Source of the DNA: an uncultured Bacteroidaceae bacterium | GTDB taxonomy: Bacteria > Bacteroidota > Bacteroidia > Bacteroidales > Bacteroidaceae | Length of the DNA: 64,000 bases | Direction: 5' to 3' | Assembly: GCA_934426255.1 (NCBI GenBank) | Contig: CAKRYD010000002.1 | Span: 1 to 64,000 of the forward strand | The notes under the pieces: generated by a model | Databases searched by the model: none | The model's input: only the letters and a program-made list of their open reading frames with translations | Told to the model about the DNA's origin: nothing | Made by a program: the position numbers and the translations under genes | Part shown: positions 7,918 through 14,975 of the stretch, piece after piece | How the letters are laid out: each line of letters begins with the position of its first letter | Position numbering within the stretch: the first letter of the stretch is position 1

Positions 7918-9234
7918 AGCAACAGCAGCGGGGAATAACACTGTTTGAAGCAAGCCACGTCCCAAAAGGAACAAGCAGAAGGCTATCCAAAGGCCATGAT
8001 TGCCTATCAGCGGAAACAATGTGGCATAGGAAAGGAAAAACAGGATTGTAGCCAACAGCATGGATAGAAAAAGGCGTCCTGTAGATGTGATGCCGATAAA
8101 AAAACCATCCCACAAAAACGCTGCAAAACCAGCACAAGGTATGACGGCCATCCACAAGGAGTAACTATGAGCACGTACCAAGACTTCGCCATTATTGGTC
8201 AACAATGACAACAGGGAATCACCGAAAATAGCATAGGCTATGGTGAAAGCAATGGCAACAATCATGCCCCATTTAAAAAGGCAGCTTACCGTAGCTCTAA
8301 AAGACTTGACGTCATGCGCTCCGGTATAATGCCCGGCTAATGCTTCGCCTGCATTCGAGAAGCCATCCATGAAATAAGAAAAAAGATAGAAGAACTGGAG
8401 CAAAACGGTATTGGCTGCTAACACGAGGTCGCCTTGACGCGCACTTGCAGCAGTAAAGAATGACGTAACTGAAAGGATGCAAAGAGTGCGTAGAAAGATA
8501 TCGCGATTGACACGAAGGAAGGCCAGCAACTCACGACCGTCGAAAATGCTTGCAGAAGAGTCCACATGGCGATAGAGTGCAAATTTTTTCAGCCATAAAG
8601 CTATTGCCACTGCAAGCCCTACATATTGAGCAAGAACTGTGCCCAAGGCAACTCCGGCCACCTGCATGCCAAGGACATAGACAAAAAACAAACTGGCGGC
8701 AATGTTCGCCACATTTTGGACAAGAGCCACGGTCATGGTTACGGTTGTACTCTGAAGACCAATAAACCAGCCGTTAAACGCATATAAAAGAATCACCGCC
8801 GGTGCTCCCCATATGCAAACATTAAAATAAGTGCGTGCTGCCGCCTCAACTTCGAGAGAAGCATTGATAAGATAGAAAGCCAATTCTCCGACAGGATGCT
8901 GCAATAGCAGGATGAGGCTCGAAATTGACAGGGCAAAAAAAGCAGAGCGATACAGAGCGACTGCCACATTGCCACGACAGCCTGCACCCAATGCCTGCGA
9001 GGCAAAACCGCTTGTCCCGGCACGTAAAAAACCGAACAGCCAATATACCACACTAAAAATCATCCCGCCCACAGCAATGGCTCCGATATAGACAGAAGAG
9101 CCCAAATGGCCGACAATAGCAGTATCGACCAAGCCTAGCAAGGGAACAGTGATGTTAGAAACGATGGCAGGCAAGGCTATGCGAAGAATTGCCTTGTCGA
9201 AAGTACCGGAAAAAGTCAGATGTCTTAATTGCAT
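7894..9234 (-). CDS. MATE family efflux transporter, DinF-like
   Basis: This 446-residue inner-membrane protein has about twelve hydrophobic segments in two homologous halves. MATE proteins export cationic compounds using Na+ or H+ gradients. The N-terminal sequence (LRIALPAIVSNITVPLLGLVDTAIVGHLG) is typical of the DinF branch. It is the third gene of an overlapping yraN-birA-MATE operon: its start lies within the last codons of birA (10-base overlap), which suggests translational coupling. The gene ends inside the loop of the neighbouring gene's terminator. The substrate is unknown. Confidence 0.9.
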   Translation of the reverse strand: MQLRHLTFSGTFDKAILRIALPAIVSNITVPLLGLVDTAIVGHLGSSVYIGAIAVGGMIFSVVYWLFGFLRAGTSGFASQALGAGCRGNVAVALYRSAFFALSISSLILLLQHPVGELAFYLINASLEVEAAARTYFNVCIWGAPAVILLYAFNGWFIGLQSTTVTMTVALVQNVANIAASLFFVYVLGMQVAGVALGTVLAQYVGLAVAIALWLKKFALYRHVDSSASIFDGRELLAFLRVNRDIFLRTLCILSVTSFFTAASARQGDLVLAANTVLLQFFYLFSYFMDGFSNAGEALAGHYTGAHDVKSFRATVSCLFKWGMIVAIAFTIAYAIFGDSLLSLLTNNGEVLVRAHSYSLWMAVIPCAGFAAFLWDGFFIGITSTGRLFLSMLLATILFFLSYATLFPLIGNHGLWIAFCLFLLGRGLLQTVLFPAAVAKKIAPFR

Positions 9235-9986
9235 TCCAATGAATTCAACACAAATCTCACTTCTTTGAAACCATAGCGCCTTAAATGACCGTCGGTATCA
9301 CGCAAAAGCAGATAGCCATCAGGTTCAACACGTTCCAAACGGGCGCTGAACACACCGTTGCCATCGCGATAGGCATGAAAGCCTTCACGCCTGAACAACA
9401 GACCGCAATACTGTTCACGAATGGAATCGCCCTCATCTTGTTCCAACATGCTATAATAGGAAGCAAAGTAAGAAACAATAACTGACAGCACTTGATTTGG
9501 TTCAACATGGCGGCCCGTTATCATTTTCAAGGATATAGGATTAGGTGGATAAGATGAAAAACTCGTTTGGTTCAAATTGATACCAGTTCCAAGCACACAC
9601 TGAGAGATGTTGTTACCATGCAATTCTACTTCAATCAGGGTGCCGCTAATCTTACGTTCGCCATAATAAATATCATTAGGCCACTTTATCTTGAATCCGT
9701 TTGCATATTGGTTCAAAGCTCGACAAACGGCTAAAGAAGCGGCCTGCAACAATATGAACTGGCAACGCGGCGGCAAAAAACGAGGCTTTATGCCGATACT
9801 AAAGAGAAGGTTTTCGCAAGGATTACTCTCCCATTTGTTGCCTTTTTGGCCTCTTCCTGCAGTTTGGCTTAAGGCAGAAACGACCAGAATCTTGTCATCA
9901 TAGCAAGACAGGCGACGTTTTACCTCATCGTTGGTTGAAGTAGTTTCGGGCAGTTCTATAAGGTGAAACGGAAACAGTTCATTCAT
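9225..9986 (-). CDS. birA: biotin--[acetyl-CoA-carboxylase] ligase
   Basis: This 253-residue enzyme attaches biotin to carboxylase carrier domains. Motifs visible are SALSQTAGRGQKGNKWES (biotinyl-AMP loop), KWPNDIYYGERKISGTLIE and GTGINLNQ. There is no N-terminal winged helix, so it is a group I (non-repressor) BirA. The start at 9986 was chosen because MNELFPFHLIELPETTSTNDE begins the conserved domain and overlaps the yraN stop by 8 bases; longer in-frame starts run back into yraN. Confidence 0.93.
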   Translation of the reverse strand: MNELFPFHLIELPETTSTNDEVKRRLSCYDDKILVVSALSQTAGRGQKGNKWESNPCENLLFSIGIKPRFLPPRCQFILLQAASLAVCRALNQYANGFKIKWPNDIYYGERKISGTLIEVELHGNNISQCVLGTGINLNQTSFSSYPPNPISLKMITGRHVEPNQVLSVIVSYFASYYSMLEQDEGDSIREQYCGLLFRREGFHAYRDGNGVFSARLERVEPDGYLLLRDTDGHLRRYGFKEVRFVLNSLECN

Positions 9987-10443
9987 TATGATAAGACGTA
10001 TTGTGAGCTGCAAACCCGTCTTGCCGGTTTTCGGCAGAAAGTGGTCCGCCATAGCGGCCTTTATATTCAAACGTGTCATGGTAGTTGAATGCATCAAACG
10101 CCTGTTTTATGTGGTGCACACGATGGGATTGCTCATTGCCTACAATGGTAATCACATCAAACTGACATGGCATATCCAACTTATACATTCCCATATAAGC
10201 ATTTCCTGTGGCAAGCAGATGGCGTATCTTATCACGATCCACAGCATCTTCGGGAGCAGCAAAATCATCAGATGTTCTTGTCTTGACTTCGACAAAGATA
10301 ATGAAGCCTAATTTCTCAGCTACGATATCCAGATCGCAATGGCCGCAGTGCCAATCCACATCACGGATATGATAGTCTCGAAGCAGTAAATAGCGCTGAG
10401 CCACCATTTCACCCCATGTACCGATTTCGTTATGAACAGCCAT
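9979..10443 (-). CDS. YraN/UPF0102 family nuclease-like protein
   Basis: This 154-residue protein has the UPF0102 pattern: GTWGEMVAQRYLL, then DIVAEKLGFIIFVEVKTRTSDDFAAPEDAVD. These are the Asp/Glu-x-Lys residues of a restriction-endonuclease-like fold (family knowledge; activity mostly unproven). The start at 10443 gives MAVHNEIGTWGE, the usual family N-terminus, and is preceded by a good promoter. The last 25 residues are less conserved. It is the first gene of the yraN-birA-MATE operon and divergent from tadA. Confidence 0.88.
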   Translation of the reverse strand: MAVHNEIGTWGEMVAQRYLLLRDYHIRDVDWHCGHCDLDIVAEKLGFIIFVEVKTRTSDDFAAPEDAVDRDKIRHLLATGNAYMGMYKLDMPCQFDVITIVGNEQSHRVHHIKQAFDAFNYHDTFEYKGRYGGPLSAENRQDGFAAHNTSYHNE

Positions 10444-10463
10444 GACATCATTAGTTTTCGGTG

Positions 10464-10493
10464 CAAATTTACGGCTTTTGCTGCTTATTGCAA
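10464..10493 (-). promoter_or_regulatory. promoter of the yraN-birA-MATE operon
   Basis: On the minus strand TTG (10493-10491), 19 bases, then TAAATTTG (10471-10464) matches the Bacteroidota consensus and lies 20 bases before the yraN start. Confidence 0.7.
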
Positions 10494-10502
10494 ATAAAAT
10501 AA

Positions 10503-10510
10503 TACCTTTG
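10503..10510 (+). promoter_or_regulatory. -7 box for tadA
   Basis: TACCTTTG followed by GCAGC lies 21 bases before the tadA start, divergent from and almost abutting the yraN promoter. Confidence 0.6.
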
Positions 10511-10531
10511 CAGCAAATTAATGGCAATACC

Positions 10532-10966
10532 ATGGATGATACGTATTACATGAAAAAAGCGTTGGAAGAGGCACGTTGTGCCGAACAGATAGACGAAGTA
10601 CCTATAGGAGCTGTCATTGTATCGAATGATTCCATCATTGCTCGCGGGCACAACATGACAGAACATCTCTGCGACGTCACCGCCCATGCGGAAATGCAGG
10701 CCATTACAGCGGCATCCAACACTTTAGGTGGGAAATACCTTACAGGATGCACATTGTATGTCACCGTTGAACCGTGTACAATGTGCGCCGGAGCCATTGG
10801 GTGGTCACAAATAGGTAGGCTGGTCTATGGCGCAAGCGACGAAAAGCGTGGTTTCACACGATATGCTCCCAATGCGCTGCATCCGAAGACTGAAGTATGC
10901 CACGGTGTACTGGCCGACGAAGCGAGCCGCCTCATGCAGGACTTCTTCAAGAAAAAGCGGCAATAA
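10532..10966 (+). CDS. tadA: tRNA(adenine34) deaminase TadA
   Basis: This 144-residue zinc enzyme converts A34 to inosine in tRNA-Arg(ACG). The zinc ligands and catalytic Glu are in AHAEMQAI (His52, Glu54) and PCTMCAGAI (Cys82, Cys85). The start at 10532 (MDDTYYMKKALEEA) follows the -7 box by 21 bases; longer in-frame starts would overlap the divergent promoter. The length is usual for TadA. It is a single-gene unit, with the yicC promoter about 40 bases downstream. Confidence 0.95.
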   Translation: MDDTYYMKKALEEARCAEQIDEVPIGAVIVSNDSIIARGHNMTEHLCDVTAHAEMQAITAASNTLGGKYLTGCTLYVTVEPCTMCAGAIGWSQIGRLVYGASDEKRGFTRYAPNALHPKTEVCHGVLADEASRLMQDFFKKKRQ

Positions 10967-11004
10967 TCAAAAGTAAGCAAGAAAAGATATAGGTGAGAAA
11001 TCAC

Positions 11005-11012
11005 TAACTTTG
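11005..11012 (+). promoter_or_regulatory. -7 box for the yicC-gmk-nadD operon
   Basis: TAACTTTG fits TAnnTTTG, 23 bases before the yicC ATG. Confidence 0.6.
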
Positions 11013-11035
11013 TAATTCATTACAATTAAAACGCC

Positions 11036-11911
11036 ATGATTCTATCAATGACAGGCTTCGGAAAAGCCGAAACCATTTGCGAAAACAAAAAAGTACACAT
11101 TGAAATAAAATCACTCAACAGTAAGAACATTGACATCTCTACGCATATCGCGCCCATGTTCTTGGAAAAAGATTTGGAAATACGTACTATGCTCACTGAG
11201 CGCCTGAAACGTGGGAAAATAGACTTTACCCTTTGGGTTGAAGAAACAAACGGCGCACAGCCGGGCATTCTTTCTAAAGAAGCCATCAAAGGCTATATCG
11301 GGCAAATACGCGAAATTAGCCGTGAAGAAGGCATCGAAGAGCCTGACAATTGGTGGAATATCCTTGTACACTTGCCTAACATCAGTGGCCAAGCAGCCAA
11401 TGAAGAACTGAAGGACGAAGAATGGCAAACCATCAAGGATGCCATTAACGTAGCCATCGACAAACTGATTGAATTCAGGCATCAAGAAGGCGAAGCTGTA
11501 AAACGCAAGTTCGAGGAAAAGCTCAACAATATTGCCTCCTACCTGGACAATGTGAAACTATACGAAAATGCCCGCATCGAAAAGATAAAAGGGCAGATTC
11601 TGCAACAACTGAAAGAGCTGCCAGGAATCGATTATGACAAAGGACGCCTGGAACAAGAAATGATCTACTATATCGAAAAGCTTGACATCAACGAGGAAAA
11701 ACAACGTCTGTCCAACCACTTGAAGTATTTCAGGGAAACCATGGAAAAGAACGGGCCGCAAGGTAAAAAACTGGGATTTATATCTCAAGAAATGGGACGA
11801 GAGATTAACACGTTAGGAAGCAAAAGCAATCAGGCAGAAATGCAAAATTTAGTCGTAAAGATGAAAGACGAGCTGGAACAAATCAAAGAGCAGGTATTAA
11901 ACGTATTATAA
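11036..11911 (+). CDS. yicC: YicC/YloC family endoribonuclease
   Basis: This 291-residue protein has the family N-terminus MILSMTGFGKAE, a middle helical region, and the conserved C-terminus with RLSNHLKYFRETM, GKKLGFISQEMGREINTLGSKS and VVKMKDELEQIKEQVLN. YicC proteins are endoribonucleases. The gene is followed after 15 bases by gmk, a linkage widely conserved in bacteria. It is the first gene of a three-gene operon. Confidence 0.95.
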   Translation: MILSMTGFGKAETICENKKVHIEIKSLNSKNIDISTHIAPMFLEKDLEIRTMLTERLKRGKIDFTLWVEETNGAQPGILSKEAIKGYIGQIREISREEGIEEPDNWWNILVHLPNISGQAANEELKDEEWQTIKDAINVAIDKLIEFRHQEGEAVKRKFEEKLNNIASYLDNVKLYENARIEKIKGQILQQLKELPGIDYDKGRLEQEMIYYIEKLDINEEKQRLSNHLKYFRETMEKNGPQGKKLGFISQEMGREINTLGSKSNQAEMQNLVVKMKDELEQIKEQVLNVL

Positions 11912-11926
11912 TAGCACCAAATTGAA

Positions 11927-12493
11927 ATGGAAGGAAAATTAATCGTATTCTCGGCTCCAAGCGGAAGTGGGAAAAGCACCATTATCAATTACCTAATGCA
12001 AAATGATTTCAATTTGCATTTCTCGGTGAGCGCAACAAGCCGTGCCCCACGCGGACAAGAACAAAACGGAAAAGAATATTTTTTTCTTACACCTGAACAA
12101 TTCAAAGAAAAAATCAAGGAAAACGCTTTCTTGGAATACGAAGAAGTATATCATGACAAGTATTATGGAACGCTGAAATCGGAAGTTGAAAAACAGCTCA
12201 AGAACGGTGAAAACGTTGTGCTTGACATCGATGTAAAAGGAGCTTTAAACGTAAAAAGGATTTATGGCAATCAAGCTTTGCTCGTTTTCATACAACCTCC
12301 TTCGGTCGAGACCTTGCGCCAGCGTTTGCAGAAACGCGGCACAGACAGTGCCGAAGTCATAGAAGACAGAGTAAAGAAAGCCGAATACGAACTTTCATTC
12401 GCAAAAGACTTTGATGTTATCATTACAAATGACCAACTCGAAATTGCCGTCAGACAAGCGATAGAAACCGTTGGGAAGTTTCTGCACCACTAA
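11927..12493 (+). CDS. gmk: guanylate kinase
   Basis: This 188-residue enzyme phosphorylates GMP to GDP with ATP. The P-loop is SAPSGSGKST (residues 9-18), with the GMP-binding segment SVSATSRAPRGQEQNGKEYFF and LEYEEVYHDKYYGT downstream. The length is standard. It sits 15 bases after yicC and 12 before nadD. Confidence 0.97.
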   Translation: MEGKLIVFSAPSGSGKSTIINYLMQNDFNLHFSVSATSRAPRGQEQNGKEYFFLTPEQFKEKIKENAFLEYEEVYHDKYYGTLKSEVEKQLKNGENVVLDIDVKGALNVKRIYGNQALLVFIQPPSVETLRQRLQKRGTDSAEVIEDRVKKAEYELSFAKDFDVIITNDQLEIAVRQAIETVGKFLHH

Positions 12494-12505
12494 CCAACAA
12501 TTAAA

Positions 12506-13156
12506 ATGGCTATCAGAACAGGCATATTCGGTGGGTCGTTCAACCCTGTTCACAAAGGGCACATAGCCTTGGCCGAACAAATATTGCAGTTAGGCCTTTT
12601 AGACGAAATATGGCTAATGGTATCACCACAGAATCCGCTAAAAGAAAACAATGATTTGTGGGATGACCAATTTAGGCTGCACTTGGCACGATTAGCTGTA
12701 GTCGGTCATCCAAACATTCAAGTATCCGATTTTGAATTTGGAATGCCACGTCCTTCTTACACATACTGTACACTAAGAGCTTTAAAGAAAACTTATCCGC
12801 AACATTCGTTCACACTGATTATCGGTGCCGACAATTGGAATTGCTTTCACAAATGGAAAAACTATGATGAAATACTTAAAGAGTATCCCATCATAGTTTA
12901 TCCGCGTGCTGGTTTTCAGACAAAAACACCAAAAGTCCCAGCAAATATAACTTTTCTACATTTACAGCTCTACCCTATCAGCTCTACAGAAATTCGCCAA
13001 AAGCTCAAACAGGGCGATGATGTGTCACCGTGGTTGGATTCGAAAGTTAACGATGAATGCCGGAAAGCGTTAGCTCAAAATGAGTCTTTTTCGAAACAAA
13101 TGGTATCCGCGTCAACAACAAATCCGGAAGCCGATGAAGCATCTGTTTCGTCATAA
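12506..13156 (+). CDS. nadD: nicotinate-nucleotide adenylyltransferase
   Basis: This 216-residue NAD-biosynthesis enzyme has the nucleotidyltransferase signature GIFGGSFNPVHKGHIALAEQ, FTLIIGADNW, and the late ISSTEIRQKLKQG motif. The recognisable domain ends near residue 190. The last 25 or so residues (from about FSKQMVSAS) are Ser/Ala/Thr-rich and are read from the 3' part of the convergent HmuY-like gene: the two genes overlap by 82 bases. The tail looks acquired when the original stop was lost. It should still be functional, since the catalytic part is complete. Confidence 0.92.
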   Translation: MAIRTGIFGGSFNPVHKGHIALAEQILQLGLLDEIWLMVSPQNPLKENNDLWDDQFRLHLARLAVVGHPNIQVSDFEFGMPRPSYTYCTLRALKKTYPQHSFTLIIGADNWNCFHKWKNYDEILKEYPIIVYPRAGFQTKTPKVPANITFLHLQLYPISSTEIRQKLKQGDDVSPWLDSKVNDECRKALAQNESFSKQMVSASTTNPEADEASVSS

Positions 13157-13473
13157 GGCAAAGAGCTGACTGTAATGCCTCCAAGGCCGGAACCGGAAGC
13201 ACCACTATTAGTACGGATATAACCATTACAAATGGCTATATCCCAATCTGTACGAGCTTTCCAGGATTTTTCAGCCGTTGAATCACTAATAGAGGCCAGT
13301 CCTAATACCCTTCCTTCACGAAGAGACACGTATGTCCAATGGTCTTTCTTAAAAGTTATTGTCAGCAATTTATCTGACTGGGCTGCACCGTTATCGTTTT
13401 CACTTGCACACGAAGCAAAAGCAAACATCACAAGGAAAAAACCGAACAGGAATGTTTTTATCGGAAGTTTCAT
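13075..13473 (-). CDS. HmuY-like lipoprotein, short at the C-terminus
   Basis: This 132-residue predicted lipoprotein has a signal peptide and lipobox FAFASC followed by acidic residues (CASENDNG), favouring surface exposure. The core WTYVSLREGRVLG, RTDWDIAICNGYIRTNSG and GSGLGGI matches the heme-binding HmuY family by eye. Family members are usually around 200 residues; here the C-terminal half is missing and the frame ends inside the 3' end of nadD. Heme ligands cannot be confirmed. The ATG overlaps the TGA of the upstream peptidase (ATGA), so translation is probably coupled. It is the last gene of the TonB/protease cluster. Confidence 0.7.
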   Translation of the reverse strand: MKLPIKTFLFGFFLVMFAFASCASENDNGAAQSDKLLTITFKKDHWTYVSLREGRVLGLASISDSTAEKSWKARTDWDIAICNGYIRTNSGASGSGLGGITVSSLPYDETDASSASGFVVDADTICFEKDSF

Positions 13474-14975
13474 TTTGTATTGTATCTGATATCAATGGTT
13501 CCGTTCTCAGAATCAAGATTTGAAAAACGTAATTTCGCATTTTGGCCGTCTGCCGTTCTAATGAGGAACACCTTGTCAGTGGCATTATTGTCTTCTATGT
13601 ATTTGTAGGCAGAAGCTGAAGCCAATATACAGGCTCCAGGAGCGACCGAGAATTCAGTGAGGCCGGGTTTTATATCCGCAGGAAAAACTGTTGAACGGCA
13701 AGGATATTCCATCGGCTTCCCACTACGATAGTCTATCAGAGAGACACTCTCAACCTGCCCTTTACCCATTCGTGCACCTATGGCAGACTTTCTCACAGCC
13801 AAATAGAACACCTCGTTTTGCGGCTCGGCAGGCATAATACATGGAGTTGCATCTATTGCGATTTCGATTTCATCACTCAAGTATTGACCTTGCATAGGAT
13901 AATCGCCCCCTTGATTGTGAAAAGCCGATGCATAACTGTACAAGGTAGCATGATCTGATTTGCCATCACCCGTAAACGCCGTTCCGAACGAAAGATCATT
14001 GCGCGAAGTGTACTTTAAACGGATTTTGAAAACGACTTTAGGCTCATAAGTGCAGACCTTGGCACCTTGCATTTTATTTGATAATTGGATTTCGGGCACA
14101 GAAGCATCTCGGAAGAAGTCATAAGGAAGATAAAAGCGGCCTCTGTCGTGCGAATATGTGCCCCACGTATTTGCAACAATAAAAGCTCCATTATGGACAA
14201 CGCCATTATTGTCTGTATAAGTAACCAAGTCGTCGTAACCAACTATTGTCATGGCATGAGCACCTGTAGTAGCCAGTCCTTTCAGCAATGAATGATAGCC
14301 TGTACCCGAAGGTCCATCGTAATAATTATCTATCGACCAATTACCGGATTGTGCAGAAAAGGCAAGAAGTCCTCCCGGGTGACTTCCGTCACCGGCATCA
14401 TATAGATAACGCTTGAGCAACTCTATGCTGTCGGGAAAAGTCAGTATTTCTTCGGTTCGATATTTCATGGCGTTATAGTACTTGCTGTAACCAGTCGCCC
14501 ACTTAAACTGATAAGTGCCCGATTTGCCGTATTCGGCCTCGGTCATCATACCATACTTTTTAGATAGGAACAAACCTTCTTCTGCAAATCCGCCTTGATC
14601 CTCACCACCATTAACCATATTCCAGGAAAATTTATAGGAAAAACGGTTCATTGCACTTTCTGATGCATCACGGTCGAGCAAACGATTTATTTCATAGGTA
14701 AACAAATAGCCTATGCTTGAAGCTTGAGCACATGAACCGCCATCCTGATTGATTATAGGAGGAAAATACTTCGAAGTAGAATTGTCCACATATTTTGGTA
14801 ATACAACCACATTGCGGTTGGCCTTAAATGGGCGCATGGTTGTCCTGATGCGCTCAACTTCAGGAGTAAGCTTTGGAGCCGGATATATGCGGCGCTTAAC
14901 ATTTTGCCCCTGTGCAGCAAAGATGCCACACAGGAGCAAAAACAAGATTGCGATAGTGTTTTTGTTATTTACCAT
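13470..14975 (-). CDS. secreted papain-like (C1A) cysteine peptidase
   Basis: This 501-residue protein starts with a Sec signal (LFLLLCGIFAAQGQ). Papain-type catalytic features are present: INQDGGSCAQAS (Gln77, Cys82), GAHAMTIVGYDD (His240) and ANTWGT (Asn269). The region after about 290 is beta-rich and its last 35 residues (KVFLIRTADGQNAKLRF to the end) resemble the C-terminal strands of HmuY-family proteins, which is unusual for a peptidase. No T9SS C-terminal sorting domain is evident. The start overlaps the upstream C25-like gene by 11 bases and the stop overlaps the HmuY-like gene by 4. C10 (streptopain) was considered, but the His/Asn context fits C1A better. Confidence 0.82.
   Translation of the reverse strand: MVNNKNTIAILFLLLCGIFAAQGQNVKRRIYPAPKLTPEVERIRTTMRPFKANRNVVVLPKYVDNSTSKYFPPIINQDGGSCAQASSIGYLFTYEINRLLDRDASESAMNRFSYKFSWNMVNGGEDQGGFAEEGLFLSKKYGMMTEAEYGKSGTYQFKWATGYSKYYNAMKYRTEEILTFPDSIELLKRYLYDAGDGSHPGGLLAFSAQSGNWSIDNYYDGPSGTGYHSLLKGLATTGAHAMTIVGYDDLVTYTDNNGVVHNGAFIVANTWGTYSHDRGRFYLPYDFFRDASVPEIQLSNKMQGAKVCTYEPKVVFKIRLKYTSRNDLSFGTAFTGDGKSDHATLYSYASAFHNQGGDYPMQGQYLSDEIEIAIDATPCIMPAEPQNEVFYLAVRKSAIGARMGKGQVESVSLIDYRSGKPMEYPCRSTVFPADIKPGLTEFSVAPGACILASASAYKYIEDNNATDKVFLIRTADGQNAKLRFSNLDSENGTIDIRYNTK

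Noticed and set aside
13470..14975. C10 (streptopain/interpain) peptidase
   Set aside because: The order QxGGSCAQAS, GAHAMTIVGYDD, ANTWGT fits papain-like C1A; a C10 propeptide pattern is not evident.
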